Shown here: positions 18,113-27,842 of the stretch, piece after piece | Position numbering within the stretch: position 1 is the stretch's first letter | How the letters are laid out: every line of letters starts with the position of its first letter | Notes under the pieces: generated by a model | Database searches by the model: none | What the model saw: the letters and a program-made list of their open reading frames with translations, nothing else | What the model was told of the DNA's origin: nothing | Assembly (NCBI RefSeq): GCF_016599855.1 | Contig: NZ_CP067041.1 | Location: forward strand, 2,232,001 to 2,296,000 | Length of the DNA stretch: 64,000 nucleotides | Direction: 5' to 3' | Origin: Bradyrhizobium diazoefficiens | Lineage (GTDB): Bacteria; Pseudomonadota; Alphaproteobacteria; Rhizobiales; Xanthobacteraceae | Made by a program: the position numbers and the translations under genes

Positions 18113-19318
18113 TCAGTGCGTGACCAGCGGGCAGGCTGAGTCGGACAGCTTTCCGAACGCCTCTTCGCCGGACATGGTCTGAACGAGCTTGTAGTAATCC
18201 CAGGGGGCCTTGGACTCATTGGGCTTCTTCACCTGCATGATGTACATCTCGTGTTCCATCAGGCCGTCGGCGCGGATCTTGCCGTTGCTGGTGAACATGT
18301 CGTCGATCTTCATCTTCTTGAGCTCGGCCATCACCTTGTCCGAGTCGGTGGTGCCCGCAGCCTTGACTGCATTGAGGTAGGTCATCGTCGCTGAGTAATA
18401 CCCCGCCTGATTCATGGTGGGCTCACGCTTCGTCTTCTCGTAATAGCGCTTGGCGAAGGCGCGGGTCTTGTCGTTGAGATCCCAGTACCAGCCAGTCGTA
18501 AGGTAGAGGCCCTGTGCGGTCTTGAGTCCAAGGCTGTGAATGTCGCTGATAAAGGCCAGCAGCGCAGCGGGCTTCATCGTCTTGGCGATACCGAACTCGT
18601 CGGCAGCCTTGATCGAGTTGGTGAAGTCGTTGCCGGCGTTGGCGAGCCCCAGCACCTGGGCACCCGAATTCTGGGCCTGAAGCAGATAGCTCGAGAAGTC
18701 GGACGTCGAGAGCGGAACGCGCACTGCGCCGATGACCTTGCCGCCATTGGCTTCGACGACCTTCGAGGCTGCTTCCTGCAACTGCGTGCCGAAGGCATAG
18801 TCGGCCGTGAGGAAGAACCAGGTCTTGCCGCCCTGCTTCACCATGGTCTTGGCGGTACCGTTGCCGAGTGACGTGGTGTCGTAGACGTAGTGCACGGTGT
18901 AGGGCGTGCAGTCCTTGCCGGTGAGCGAAGCGCCGGCTGCCCCGATCGCGATGAACGGGATCTTCTTCTCCTTGGCGGCATTGCTCATCGCCAGGCTGAC
19001 GCCGGTGTTCGATCCGCCGAGAACCATCGTGAGGCCGTCGCGGTCGGCCCATTCGCGGAATTTCTGCGCACCGACGTCGGGCTTGTTCTGGTGGTCGGTG
19101 ACCATGAACTCGATCTTGTTGCCGAGCACCTTGCCGCCAAAATCCTCGATCGCCATCTTGGCCGCCTCGACGCCACCAGGTCCGATCACGTCGGCGTAGA
19201 GGCCGGACATGTCGTCGATGTCGCCGATCACGACTTTGTCATTGGCCGCGTGTGCAGCTGTAGCTGCGACTGACGCAGCAAGCAGCCAGGGGATCGTCTT
19301 CAACGCAATGTATTTCAT
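18113..19318 (-). CDS. LivK-type ABC transporter substrate-binding protein
   Basis: A 401-residue periplasmic binding protein of the branched-chain amino acid/amide (HAAT) family, with signal peptide 1-24 (cleaved after TAAHA). The mature protein opens DKVVIGDIDDMSGLYADVIG and has the typical SNTGVSLAMSNAAKEKKIPF and TADYAFGTQLQEAASKVVEA. No permease or ATPase gene is adjacent, so it would work with transporters encoded elsewhere. The acyl-CoA synthetase lies 146 bases upstream on the same strand, which suggests an aromatic or fatty acid ligand rather than leucine. The start is fixed by the signal peptide and GAGGAA. Confidence 0.85.
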   Translation of the reverse strand: MKYIALKTIPWLLAASVAATAAHAANDKVVIGDIDDMSGLYADVIGPGGVEAAKMAIEDFGGKVLGNKIEFMVTDHQNKPDVGAQKFREWADRDGLTMVLGGSNTGVSLAMSNAAKEKKIPFIAIGAAGASLTGKDCTPYTVHYVYDTTSLGNGTAKTMVKQGGKTWFFLTADYAFGTQLQEAASKVVEANGGKVIGAVRVPLSTSDFSSYLLQAQNSGAQVLGLANAGNDFTNSIKAADEFGIAKTMKPAALLAFISDIHSLGLKTAQGLYLTTGWYWDLNDKTRAFAKRYYEKTKREPTMNQAGYYSATMTYLNAVKAAGTTDSDKVMAELKKMKIDDMFTSNGKIRADGLMEHEMYIMQVKKPNESKAPWDYYKLVQTMSGEEAFGKLSDSACPLVTH

Positions 19319-19322
19319 CTGG

Positions 19323-19340
19323 GCGTTCCTCGTTGTTCTT
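19323..19340 (-). promoter_or_regulatory. Shared 18-base 5' leader with ribosome site (copy 2)
   Basis: The minus strand reads AAGAACAACGAGGAACGC, four bases before the ATG at 19318, identical in sequence and spacing to the leader of the aminotransferase at 12390. Both genes act on small carboxylate or amino-acid compounds, which suggests shared post-transcriptional control. Confidence 0.55.
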
Positions 19341-19464
19341 TCTGAAGTTGGGCCGGAAGTTAGAAAGCCAACGCGTCGGTTCCAATTGGTCTTTCGTCGC
19401 GCTGTTCCAAACAAAATCCCCCAGAAGAGGGACCGGATGGCTCGATCTCGCGGCCATTCTGGAC

Positions 19465-21093
19465 CTACGCCGCCGCGTTCGGGAAGCGGTAGTCCTTGAA
19501 CTGGTCGCGTAGCGCCGTCTTCAGGATCTTGCCCGTGGCCGTATGCGGGATGCCGTCGACGAAGGCGACGTCGTCGGGCATCCACCATTTGGCGATCTTG
19601 CCGTCCATATATTTGAGGATGTCGTCGCGCGTGGCCTGCTGGCCCTGCTTGAGCTGAACAATCAGCAGCGGCCGCTCGTCCCATTTGGGGTGGAAGACAC
19701 CGATCACGGCGGCCTCCGCCACGGCCGGATGGCCAACCGCGAGGTTCTCGAGGTCGATCGATGAGATCCATTCGCCGCCGGACTTGATCACGTCCTTAGA
19801 GCGGTCGGTGATCCGCATATAACCGCCCTCGTCGATGGTCGCGACGTCGCCGGTGTCGAAGAAGCCCTCCTCATCGAGGATATTGGCATCGACCCGGTAA
19901 TAGGCCTTGGCAACGGCCGGTCCCGAGACCTTGAGGCGGCCAAAGGTGTTGCCATCCCAAGGTAGCTCCTTGCCGGCATCGTCGGTGATCTTCATTTCGA
20001 CGGCGAAGGGCGCATAACCCTGCATCTGCAGCACGTCAAGCCGGGCCTCGCCGGTTGCGTTCTGGAACGGCGGCTTCAGCGCCGCGACGCTGCCGATCGG
20101 GCTCATCTCGGTCATGCCCCAGGCGTGGCGCACGTTCGAGCCCATGTCGAGGAAAGCCTTGATCATCGAGCGCGGCATCGCCGAGCCGCCGCAGATCACC
20201 ATCTTCAGGTCGGGCAGCTTGAGATTATTCGCGCTCATGTGCTGGAGCAGCATCAGCCATACCGTCGGCACGCCGGCGGTATGCGTCACCTTCTCGGTCG
20301 AGAGCAGCTCGTAGACCGAGGCGCCGTCGAGCTTGGGCCCTGGCATCACCAGTTTGGTGCCCTGCGAAGGCGCGGAGAAGGCGATGCCCCAGCTATTGGC
20401 ATGGAATAGCGGCACGACCGGCAGCATCGTCTCCGAAGCACTGGTGCCGAGCGCGTCGACATTGTTGGCCATCAGCGCGTGCAGCACGTTGGAGCGATGC
20501 GAATACAGTACGCCCTTCGGATCGCCCGTCGTGCCTGACGTGTAACACATCGCGGCCGCCGTGTTCTCGTCAAAGTCCTTCCATTTGAATTTGCCGTCGG
20601 CCTCGGCGATCCAGTCCTCATAGGCCACGACGTTCTTCAAATTGGTCTCCGGCAAATGCGCTTTATCGGTGAGGATGACGTACCGTTCGACGCTCGGCAG
20701 CTTGTCGGCGAGCTTCTCCAGCACGGGCACGAAGGTGAGGTCGACCATCACGATGCGATCCTGCGCATGGTTGATGATCCAGGCGATCTGCTCAGGGAAA
20801 AGCCGGGGATTGACGGTATGGCAGATGGCGCCGATGCCCATGATGCCGTACCAGGCTTCGAGATGGCGCCAGGTGTTCCAGGCGATCGTGGCGATGCGGT
20901 CGCCGAGCTTGATGCCGTCGCGCTCCAGCATCTGCGAGACCTTGAGCGCGCGCTGGTGGATTTCGGCATAGGTGGTGCGATGGATCGGTCCTTCGACCGA
21001 TCGCGTGACAACCTCCTGCTTGCCGTGAACCTTGGCGGCATGTTCGATGATCCGGTGGCAGAGCAGGGGCCAATCTTGCATCAAACCGAGCAT
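19465..21093 (-). CDS. Acyl-CoA synthetase (AMP-forming, fatty-acid type)
   Basis: A 542-residue ANL-superfamily ligase that activates a carboxylic acid to its CoA thioester using ATP. The P-loop-like [11 protein letters not shown], the core motif [10 protein letters not shown], the DTGD adenosine-binding motif ([10 protein letters not shown]) and the C-terminal catalytic lysine region [16 protein letters not shown] are all present. It most resembles medium or long-chain fatty acid ligases (AlkK type). It is encoded just upstream of a LivK-type binding protein, hinting at uptake and activation of one compound. The divergent extensin-like gene starts 65 bases away. Confidence 0.85.
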   Translation of the reverse strand: MLGLMQDWPLLCHRIIEHAAKVHGKQEVVTRSVEGPIHRTTYAEIHQRALKVSQMLERDGIKLGDRIATIAWNTWRHLEAWYGIMGIGAICHTVNPRLFPEQIAWIINHAQDRIVMVDLTFVPVLEKLADKLPSVERYVILTDKAHLPETNLKNVVAYEDWIAEADGKFKWKDFDENTAAAMCYTSGTTGDPKGVLYSHRSNVLHALMANNVDALGTSASETMLPVVPLFHANSWGIAFSAPSQGTKLVMPGPKLDGASVYELLSTEKVTHTAGVPTVWLMLLQHMSANNLKLPDLKMVICGGSAMPRSMIKAFLDMGSNVRHAWGMTEMSPIGSVAALKPPFQNATGEARLDVLQMQGYAPFAVEMKITDDAGKELPWDGNTFGRLKVSGPAVAKAYYRVDANILDEEGFFDTGDVATIDEGGYMRITDRSKDVIKSGGEWISSIDLENLAVGHPAVAEAAVIGVFHPKWDERPLLIVQLKQGQQATRDDILKYMDGKIAKWWMPDDVAFVDGIPHTATGKILKTALRDQFKDYRFPNAAA

Positions 21094-21158
21094 TCAGACG
21101 TTCCTCCGAGAAGTCGCTGGACGCGTTATCGCTCTCAGCGCAGGGCCAAAGAATTGTC

Positions 21159-22232
21159 ATGAGTTTTAGCCTGCCGGACTTTCGCCGCAAATGGTCTTGT
21201 CGTGGCAATATGTCCGCCGGCGCGGCAATGGTTACCGCCGGGCTCGGCCTGTCTCTCCTGCTGTCTGAGCCCGCGAATGCGCGAAACCATGCTGCGCCGC
21301 TCGATATCTTTGGTCTTGGTGCACCACGGCCGCGCGGAAGGGTTCATTCCGCCAGGGTACCGCTACCAAAGCCTCGCCCCGAGGAGGCTGCCAAAGCAAC
21401 AGACGAGCCCGCACCGGAGGGCGAGAGCAAGCCTTCCCCCGATAAATCCAACAAGCCGGCCGAGGCTGCTCCGCCTCCCGAGAAGCAGCTCTCAGCATGC
21501 CGCATCGCGCTGACTGAGGAGATCGCGATCGCGCCATCCATTCCCGATATCCACGGCCCCGGCGGCTGCGGTGGCGAGGATCTGGTACGGCTGGAAGCGA
21601 TCGCGCTGCCGGACAAGCGTAAGGTCGCGGTCAAACCGGCGGCGATCCTCCGCTGCACCATGGCATCAGCGGTCGCGGATTGGGTCCGCACCGACATGGT
21701 GCCGCTGGCCGCGAGCCTCGGCTCAACCATCACGGACCTCGACAATTTCGACAGCTTCGAGTGCCGTGGCCGCAACCGCATCACAGGTGCGACGCTGTCG
21801 GAGCACGGCAAGGCCAATGCGCTTGACGTGCGCTCGCTCAAGCTCGCCAACGGCCAGTCGCTCGGCCTGACCGACCGCACCCTGTCCCGCGACGTGCGTG
21901 AGCGCGTGCTGCATTCGGCCTGCTCGCGTTTTTCCACCGTGCTCGGCCCCGGCTCGGACTGGTACCACGAGGACCACATCCATCTTGATCTCGCGCAGCG
22001 GCGCAACGACTATCGGATCTGCCAATGGAATGTCTGGGATCCCTTGCCCCAGATCGCCCCGCTGCTCCCGGCGGAGCGACCCGAGGAGGCGCCGCCGCGC
22101 GAGGTCGCGGCGCGACCGGAGACCAAGGACGGGACGGAGGACGAAGGGGCGGTAAAGTCAGCCGCACCTGCCGAGAGGCCGCTGACCGACAAGATCCAGC
22201 CGTCCAAGCCGGCAATAAAAAAGCGCCGGTAA
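21159..22232 (+). CDS. Extensin-like domain protein
   Basis: A 357-residue exported protein. After a hydrophobic N-terminal segment (about residues 20-42) comes a Pro/Glu/Ala-rich linker with PKPRPEE and PEGESKPSPDKSNKP, then an extensin-like C-terminal domain (about 110-300). That domain is related to M15 peptidases of the VanY/MepA type; ligands appear in TLSEHGKANALDVR and DWYHEDHIHLDL. A charged Pro-rich tail ends the protein. A peptidoglycan-related role is likely. It converges on an L,D-transpeptidase gene, and the two share a terminator. Confidence 0.8.
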   Translation: MSFSLPDFRRKWSCRGNMSAGAAMVTAGLGLSLLLSEPANARNHAAPLDIFGLGAPRPRGRVHSARVPLPKPRPEEAAKATDEPAPEGESKPSPDKSNKPAEAAPPPEKQLSACRIALTEEIAIAPSIPDIHGPGGCGGEDLVRLEAIALPDKRKVAVKPAAILRCTMASAVADWVRTDMVPLAASLGSTITDLDNFDSFECRGRNRITGATLSEHGKANALDVRSLKLANGQSLGLTDRTLSRDVRERVLHSACSRFSTVLGPGSDWYHEDHIHLDLAQRRNDYRICQWNVWDPLPQIAPLLPAERPEEAPPREVAARPETKDGTEDEGAVKSAAPAERPLTDKIQPSKPAIKKRR

Positions 22233-22240
22233 ACCGGCGC
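22223..22240. terminator. Bidirectional terminator between extensin-like and L,D-transpeptidase genes
   Basis: GCGCCGG and CCGGCGC pair around TAAA, with an A-run on the left and CTTTTAA on the right, so it can stop transcription from both sides. The TAA of the extensin-like gene (22230-22232) is inside the hairpin. Confidence 0.8.
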
Positions 22241-22265
22241 CTTTTAAACTGCCATGCGGAGGCGA

Positions 22266-22949
22266 TCAGTACTGCGAGGTGCTGTTGCCGCCACCCTGCA
22301 GTGCCAGCCGCGAGTTGTAGGGGGAATCGCCGTGCTTGGGCTCGAGCACGACCACGATCGTGCCGACCTTGACACGGCTATAGAGATCGATCGCGTCCTC
22401 GTTGGTCAGGCGGATACAGCCCGACGAGATCGAAGCGCCGATATATTCAGGCTGGTTGGTGCCGTGAATGCGGAACAGCGTGTCCTTGCCACCCGAGTAG
22501 AGGTACATCGCGCGCGAGCCCATCGGATTGTCGGGGCCGGGGGGGACGTAAGTCGGCACGCCCAGACGTGAGATCTCGCCGGGAGTCGGATGCCATGCGG
22601 GCCACTCGGTCATGCTGCCGACTTTGGCAATACCGGACCACGCCATGGCCTCTTCGCCGACGGTGATGCCGTAGCGGATCGCCTTGCCGCCATCCATCAC
22701 GTAGTAGAGGTAGTGGTTGTCGGAATCGACCACGATCGTGCCGGGCGCCTCCTTGCGGTGGTAGTCGACGATGGCGCGACGGAACGGCTCTGCCACCGGC
22801 GTATTTTCGTACCGGATCTTGGCAAGGAGCTCCTTGTCCTTCGGCTTGAAGGCCTTGGTGTCGGTCGCCTCAAAATGCGTGGCCTGCATGCAGCCCGACA
22901 GCATGAAACCGGCAGCCAAAATTCCCAACATAACTTTCAGCGACGACAT
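22266..22949 (-). CDS. L,D-transpeptidase lipoprotein (ErfK/YbiS family)
   Basis: A 227-residue YkuD-domain enzyme that makes L,D cross-links in peptidoglycan or anchors proteins to it. The N-terminus has a lipobox (LSGC20), so it is a lipoprotein. The domain contains VVDSDNHYLYYVMDGGKAIR, and the catalytic site IHGTNQPEYIG with H162 and SSGCIRL with the nucleophile C178. The ATG at 22949 is chosen because it gives the lipobox; the open frame to 23186 has no signal. It converges on the extensin-like gene, another wall protein. Confidence 0.85.
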   Translation of the reverse strand: MSSLKVMLGILAAGFMLSGCMQATHFEATDTKAFKPKDKELLAKIRYENTPVAEPFRRAIVDYHRKEAPGTIVVDSDNHYLYYVMDGGKAIRYGITVGEEAMAWSGIAKVGSMTEWPAWHPTPGEISRLGVPTYVPPGPDNPMGSRAMYLYSGGKDTLFRIHGTNQPEYIGASISSGCIRLTNEDAIDLYSRVKVGTIVVVLEPKHGDSPYNSRLALQGGGNSTSQY

Positions 22950-23283
22950 GGTTTGGTTCCAATTAAAACAATACCGCAGGTCCTGAGCGTAGCACCCAAG
23001 GCCTTCGACTCCGTTGATTTCATTATCGTTGAAATCTGCCACAATTCCAGCATTTAGGGGCTTTTCCCGCGCTGCGAGAGCCAACCTGTGGCTTTTTTGC
23101 CGCAAGTTTAGCAGGTTTGGGCTGGTTTTTGGGCACGAATGCCGAACTGTCGATTCCGTGCCACAGTTGAGCCACGTCGCCGCCACAAATGCAAACGCTC
23201 CGTTAATGTGGTTGTCATGATGAACTTGTCAGAATCGCGCTAAGCGCGATCAACCTGTCGCAGGCCCTTCGCTGGAGTTGTTC
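22950..23283. other. Divergent promoter region between L,D-transpeptidase and corA
   Basis: This 334-base gap is visibly more AT-rich than its surroundings (TTGATTTCATTATCGTTGAA) and holds the promoters of both genes. I found no gene, hairpin or recognisable operator in it. Confidence 0.4.
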
Positions 23284-24261
23284 ATGTTTTCTGTATTTGT
23301 TCCCTCCGACTCCTCGCTGAAGAAGGCCATCGTCGAGGACCTCGCGGCGGTGCCTGAGCACGCGGTATGGGTTGACCTGTTCAACCCGACCGCGGCCGAG
23401 GACAAAGCGGTGGAACGGCTGCTGGGGATCGCGATCCCGACCCGGGAGGACATGCAGGAGATCGAGATCTCCAGCCGCCTCTATATCGAGAACAGTGCGC
23501 GCTACATGACCGCGACGCTGATGTGCCAGTCCGACACCGACATGCCCCGCACCACGGCGGTGACCTTCATCCTCGGCGATCACCGCCTGGTGACGGTGCG
23601 CTACGACCAGCCCAAGCCATTTTCTCTGGTGGAGGCCAAGCTGGCGCGGTCCTGCACCCCCGCGATCACAGGCGAGATGGTGCTGATGGAACTGCTCGAC
23701 GCCGTGATCGACCGCTGCGCCGACATTCTGGAACGCTGCGGCATGGAGATCGACCAGGTCTCGCACGACATCTTCGAGCCCGAGAGCGAGCGTCACGGCC
23801 ACGCCAAGCAATATTCGCAGATCCTGATCTCGATCGGCCGCAAGGGCGATTTGACCTCCAAGGTTCGCGAGAGCCTGGTGTCGATCGGCCGCGTCGTTAC
23901 GTTTCTCTCGGCAGTAGTGGAGGGCGTGAAATGGTCGAAGGACATGCGCGAGCAGCTCAAGACCATGCAGCGCGACGTCGCCTCGCTGACCGACCATGCC
24001 TCCTATCTCTCCAGCAAGATCACCTTCGTGCTCGATGCCATGCTCGGCGTCGTCAATCTCGAGCAGAACAACATCATCAAGCTGTTTTCGGTCATGGCCG
24101 TTGTCCTGATGCCGCCGACGCTGATCGCTTCGATCTATGGCATGAACTTCAAGGCGATGCCGGAGCTCGAATGGGAGCACGGCTATCCGTATGCAATTGT
24201 GCTGATGGTGTTCGCCGCGATCGTGCCGTACTGGATATTCAAGTGGAAGAAGTGGCTCTGA
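23284..24261 (+). CDS. corA: CorA family magnesium/cobalt transporter
   Basis: A 325-residue CorA-type channel for Mg2+ (also Co2+ and Ni2+). A large cytoplasmic domain is followed by two C-terminal membrane helices, with the selectivity motif GMN at 286-288 (IASIYGMNFKAMPELEW) closing the first helix and a basic tail FKWKKWL. CorA works as a pentamer. The ATG at 23284 has GGAG upstream; a TTG two codons earlier is less likely. The gene is isolated, and no Mg-sensing leader was recognised upstream. Confidence 0.9.
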   Translation: MFSVFVPSDSSLKKAIVEDLAAVPEHAVWVDLFNPTAAEDKAVERLLGIAIPTREDMQEIEISSRLYIENSARYMTATLMCQSDTDMPRTTAVTFILGDHRLVTVRYDQPKPFSLVEAKLARSCTPAITGEMVLMELLDAVIDRCADILERCGMEIDQVSHDIFEPESERHGHAKQYSQILISIGRKGDLTSKVRESLVSIGRVVTFLSAVVEGVKWSKDMREQLKTMQRDVASLTDHASYLSSKITFVLDAMLGVVNLEQNNIIKLFSVMAVVLMPPTLIASIYGMNFKAMPELEWEHGYPYAIVLMVFAAIVPYWIFKWKKWL

Positions 24262-24447
24262 TAGCTACCGAGACCTTACGCCGGTCGCAAAGACGGGGCT
24301 GATGATGTCGCAGAATAGATCGCCATTGCGGCTGCGCCGTGATGTGTATGCCGCGCCCCAATTCCTCCGGTAAAATTTGAGCGGTGAGCTGAACGTTTGC
24401 GCGAAACTTGTCTGCGATAAGCAGCGGGTTAGCCGCGAGGAACAACC

Positions 24448-24666
24448 ATGGTTGAAAAACACATAACGACGCCCCGTAATGTCATCGACCTGACGAGCTA
24501 TCGTCAGCTCGTGGCGAGCGGCAAGGCGCCGTCGTTGTCGGCGCGCATGTGCCGGCACTGTGGTGCTCCGCTGCTCGACGGCGAGAACGATGACGATTGC
24601 TCGACTGCGTTCAACGCAGCCGGTCCACGACTGCGCGAGCGGTCGCGTCGGATTCGCCTAGATTGA
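24448..24666 (+). CDS. Small protein with a Cys-x2-Cys knuckle
   Basis: A 72-residue protein with CRHCGAPLLDGENDDDC (C35, C38, C51). The third Cys could complete a partial metal site with a histidine, but a fourth Cys is missing. The C-terminus is Arg-rich (RLRERSRRIRLD). The ribosome site GAGGAACAACC before the ATG and typical codon use support a real gene. I know it only as a hypothetical protein in Bradyrhizobium. A nucleic-acid-binding or regulatory role is possible but unproven. Confidence 0.6.
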   Translation: MVEKHITTPRNVIDLTSYRQLVASGKAPSLSARMCRHCGAPLLDGENDDDCSTAFNAAGPRLRERSRRIRLD

Positions 24667-24740
24667 GGAGCGGAAGGGAGGGAGGGCGATCCAGTCTTGC
24701 GGCGGCGTTATCTGGATCGCCTTGCTTTCTGGCCAATTTT

Positions 24741-24823
24741 GTCATCGCGAGGAGCGAAGCGACGAAGATCCAGACTGCCTCCGCGGAGGCAGTCAGGATT
24801 GCTTCGCTTTGCTCGCAATGACG
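24741..24823. repeat. Dispersed intergenic repeat, family C
   Basis: Outer arms GTCATCGCGAGGAGCGAAGC and GCTTTGCTCGCAATGACG are approximate inverted copies, and the centre has the perfect palindrome CTGCCTCCGCGGAGGCAG. It lies just past the end of the SDR gene at 24832 and gives spurious open frames on both strands. This element type is common in Bradyrhizobium intergenic DNA. Confidence 0.75.
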
Positions 24824-24831
24824 AGCGAACG

Positions 24832-25590
24832 CTACACGTGCTGGCCGCCATTGATGTGGATTTCGGCGCCATTGACGTAGGACGAGGTCTCCGTGCACAG
24901 CACGTAGATGATCTTGGCGACCTCGTCCGGCGTGCCGAGGCGGTGCATCGGAATCTGCTGCTCGACGATCTTCTCGGTGCCCGGCGACAGGATCGAGGTG
25001 TCGATCTCGCCCGGCGCGATCGCGTTGACGCGGACGCCGACGCGGCCGAAGTCGGAGGCCATTTCGCGTGTGAGCGAAGCCAATGCAGCCTTGGAGGTCG
25101 CATAGGCCGCGCCTGCGAAGGGATGCACGCGCGAGCCCGCGATCGAGGTGACGTTCACCACCGAGCCCCTGGCCGCCTTCAGTTCATCGATCAATCCGCG
25201 CGCGATCATGATCGGCGCGAAGAAGTTGACGTTGAAGACGTGCGTCCAAGTGTCGAGCTCGGTATCAACCGAACCGAGCCTGGAGCCGCCAGGACCTTTC
25301 GGCGAGATCGCGGCGTTGTTGACCAGCGCGTGCAGCATGCCGCCTTCGAGGCGGTTGCGGATGTCGGAGATCGCACGCAAGGTGTCCTGGGGATTGCCGA
25401 GGTCGACCTGGATGTGATCCTCGGGGCCGGCGTCCCACGGGCAATCCTCCGGGAAGGGATGCCGCGAGCAGGTGATGACGCGCCAGCCCGCCGATGAGAA
25501 GCGGATCACGGTGGCGTGGCCAATGCCGCGGCTCGCTCCGGTCAGGAGCAGCGTGCGGCGCGGCGCATTGGACGAATGCGGCATGGACAT
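24832..25590 (-). CDS. Short-chain dehydrogenase/reductase
   Basis: A 252-residue classical SDR using NAD(P). The Rossmann loop TGASRGIG (17-24), the NNAA motif (LVNNAAISPKGPGG), the catalytic Ser in VVNVTSIAGSR, the Tyr-x3-Lys in AAYATSKAAL and RVNAIAPGEIDT are all intact. The closing SSYVNGAEIHINGGQHV is typical of FabG-like enzymes. It lies 20 bases downstream of pdxH on the same strand and is probably cotranscribed, as is common in this group of bacteria. The substrate is unknown. Confidence 0.85.
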   Translation of the reverse strand: MSMPHSSNAPRRTLLLTGASRGIGHATVIRFSSAGWRVITCSRHPFPEDCPWDAGPEDHIQVDLGNPQDTLRAISDIRNRLEGGMLHALVNNAAISPKGPGGSRLGSVDTELDTWTHVFNVNFFAPIMIARGLIDELKAARGSVVNVTSIAGSRVHPFAGAAYATSKAALASLTREMASDFGRVGVRVNAIAPGEIDTSILSPGTEKIVEQQIPMHRLGTPDEVAKIIYVLCTETSSYVNGAEIHINGGQHV

Positions 25591-25610
25591 CTTTCAGGTC
25601 GGCTTAAAGC

Positions 25611-26252
25611 TCAAGGATACATCCGCGTCTTGGACCATGGCTGGCCGGCCGCGTCACGACGAAATTCGATGCGGTCATGCAGGCGGAATGGGCGGTCGTG
25701 CCAGAACTCGATGCGCACCGGCGTGATGCGCCAGCCGCTCCAGCCCGGCGGCCGCGGCACCTCGCCGATGACATATCTGGCCGCGACCTTGGCGATGGCC
25801 TGCTCGAAGGCGAAGCGGCTCTCGAGCGGCTGCGATTGTTTGCTGGCCAAGGCGCCGATCTGAGCCTGCTTCGGTCGCGTCGCGAAATAGGCGTCGGCCT
25901 CGGCATCGGTCACCGGCATCACGTTGCCGCGGATGCGGACCTGACGGCGCAGCGACTTCCAGTGAAAGAGTAACGCCGCCTTAGGATTTGCGGCGAGTTC
26001 GCGGCCTTTCTGGCTCGCGATGTGGCTGTAGAACACGAAACCCTCGGTATCGAAGCCTTTCATCAGCACCATGCGCACGTCGGGCAAGCCGTCAGCATCG
26101 ACGGTTGCGAGCGCCATGGCGTTGGGATCGTTCGGCTCGCTCTTGATCGCCTCGTTCAACCAGGTCTCGAACAGCGCAAAAGGCTCGTCGGCGGCGGTGA
26201 AATCACCGGATGTTAAGGGTGTCTGGTGTTTCATCGAGGTCGTATCGGTCAT
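25611..26252 (-). CDS. pdxH: Pyridoxamine/pyridoxine 5'-phosphate oxidase
   Basis: A 213-residue FMN enzyme making pyridoxal 5'-phosphate, the last step of vitamin B6 synthesis and salvage. Family marks are [57 protein letters not shown] and the C-terminal [13 protein letters not shown] region, ending SKTRMYP. Length and ends match the family. It is followed by an SDR gene in the same orientation. The divergent lipoprotein gene begins 92 bases away, so both promoters share that gap. Confidence 0.9.
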   Translation of the reverse strand: MTDTTSMKHQTPLTSGDFTAADEPFALFETWLNEAIKSEPNDPNAMALATVDADGLPDVRMVLMKGFDTEGFVFYSHIASQKGRELAANPKAALLFHWKSLRRQVRIRGNVMPVTDAEADAYFATRPKQAQIGALASKQSQPLESRFAFEQAIAKVAARYVIGEVPRPPGWSGWRITPVRIEFWHDRPFRLHDRIEFRRDAAGQPWSKTRMYP

Positions 26253-26344
26253 GTCTGGAGTCCGAATTGCGTCCCGCGGCCCAAAGCGCGCTGTTGTCTG
26301 CTACTGCCCTATATAGGGCATGGCGACGCGTTGGCCTATCGGCG

Positions 26345-26767
26345 ATGCGGTCGTCGGGTCTCGCCGTCACAATGATTCTGATCGGCCTCGGCGCCGGCGG
26401 TTGCAGCCTGTCCCGCACCGACGCCTACGCCAAGGCCGACGACAGCGACCTCACCGGTTCGATCGCGCGGCCGGCGAAGGATACTCCGCCGACGGAGACC
26501 GATCTCGCTTTTGCCCGTAACGCCGCCTCCGACGTGCTGAGCATGGACGACAAGGACGCCAGCCAGCACTGGGAGAATCCGGAAACCGGCGCACGCGGCT
26601 CGGTGACGCCGATCGCGCAATCCTACGCCGCCGAGGATGGTCGCAAGTGCCGTGACTTCCTGGCCAGCTATGTCAACGGCACCACCGAAAGCTGGCTCCA
26701 AGGCGCCGGTTGCCAAAGCAGCCGTGGCCGTTGGGAGATTCATACGCTAAAGCCATGGCGGCGCTAG
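26345..26767 (+). CDS. RT0821/Lpp0805-type surface lipoprotein
   Basis: A 140-residue lipoprotein. The signal ends in a lipobox (GAGGC), followed by a short variable region and a C-terminal surface-antigen-like domain: GSVTPIAQSYAAEDGRKCRD, YVNGTTESWLQGAGC and RGRWEIHTLKPWRR. Two or three cysteines can form disulphides. The family is common in Rickettsiales and Rhizobiales and is related to 17-kDa antigens; the function is structural or unknown. The ATG at 26345 is chosen because it gives a normal lipoprotein signal. Confidence 0.7.
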   Translation: MRSSGLAVTMILIGLGAGGCSLSRTDAYAKADDSDLTGSIARPAKDTPPTETDLAFARNAASDVLSMDDKDASQHWENPETGARGSVTPIAQSYAAEDGRKCRDFLASYVNGTTESWLQGAGCQSSRGRWEIHTLKPWRR

Positions 26768-26876
26768 GATTCGGCTCGATCGACTAGTTGCAAAAATGCC
26801 ACTCCAACCCCACATCGGTCGCAGGTGGGGCGGGGAGCCCTTTGAACAATTCGATTTCTTGAAGGAGACGTGACGG

Positions 26877-27842
26877 ATGCGCGACCCCTATGAGATCTTG
26901 GGGGTGCCGCGGAGCGCTAGCGCTGCCGCGATCAAGAGCGCCTATCGCAAGCTGGCCAAGAAGCATCATCCCGACAACAATAAGGGTGATCCCAGGGCCG
27001 CCGAGCGCTTCTCCGAGATCAACTCGGCCAACGAGATCATCGGCGACGAGGACAAGCGCAAGCAGTTCGACCGCGGCGAGATCGACGCCGAGGGCAAGCC
27101 GCGCTTCCAGGGCTTTCCGGGTGGCGGCGGGCCGCGTGGTCGCGCGGGACCTGGTGGCTTCGAGAGCTACACGTTCCGCAGCGGTGGCGCAGGCCCTGGC
27201 CAGGGTGCCGGCGCGTTCGAGGACATCCTCAACAGCATGTTCGGCGGCGGGATGCGCGGCGCGCGGCCCGGGGCCGGCGGCGGTGCCCAGTTCGAATTCG
27301 ACACCGGCGGGATCGGGCTCGATCTCGACGTCAATGTCGCCATGTCCGTCTCGCTCGAGGAAGCGGTCAAGGGTGGCGAGAAGCGCGTCCGACTGCCGAA
27401 TGGCAAGGAACTCAACGTCAAAATTCCGGCTGGTGTGGTCGAGGGCCAGCAGATCCGGCTACGGGGGCAGGGCGAGACCGCCCAAGGGCATCCGCCCGGC
27501 GATCTCCTCATCACCATCAGCATCGCGCCACACCCCTTCTTCAAGATCGAGGGGGCGGACCTGCGGATCGATCTGCCGGTCACGCTTTATGAGGCCGTGC
27601 TCGGAGGCAAGGTCCGCGTGCCGACGCTTGGTAATGCCGTGGAACTGTCAGTCCCGAAAAACACCTCCAGCGGCCGGACCTTCCGTCTCAAAGGGAAGGG
27701 TTTGCCGAAAGCCGGCGGAACCGGGGATCTCTTCGTCACCATCAGGATTATGTTACCGGACGGGAACGACGCCGAGCTTGAAGCATTGATGGAAAGGTGG
27801 CGGGATCAACACCCCTACAATCCACGTAGCGGACTCGGCTAG
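26877..27842 (+). CDS. DnaJ/CbpA-type co-chaperone
   Basis: A 321-residue J-domain protein that stimulates DnaK. The J domain covers residues 1-68 with HPD at 31-33 (KKHHPDNN), then a Gly/Phe-rich linker ([20 protein letters not shown]) and two C-terminal substrate-binding beta domains. The Cys-rich zinc finger of classical DnaJ is missing, so it is of the CbpA class. A strong ribosome site GAAGGAGACG precedes the ATG. It is probably a curved-DNA-binding or general stress co-chaperone. Confidence 0.85.
   Translation: MRDPYEILGVPRSASAAAIKSAYRKLAKKHHPDNNKGDPRAAERFSEINSANEIIGDEDKRKQFDRGEIDAEGKPRFQGFPGGGGPRGRAGPGGFESYTFRSGGAGPGQGAGAFEDILNSMFGGGMRGARPGAGGGAQFEFDTGGIGLDLDVNVAMSVSLEEAVKGGEKRVRLPNGKELNVKIPAGVVEGQQIRLRGQGETAQGHPPGDLLITISIAPHPFFKIEGADLRIDLPVTLYEAVLGGKVRVPTLGNAVELSVPKNTSSGRTFRLKGKGLPKAGGTGDLFVTIRIMLPDGNDAELEALMERWRDQHPYNPRSGLG

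Noticed and set aside
24611..24898. 95-codon minus-strand frame over the family C repeat
   Set aside because: Most of its length is the dispersed repeat; such translations are artefacts.
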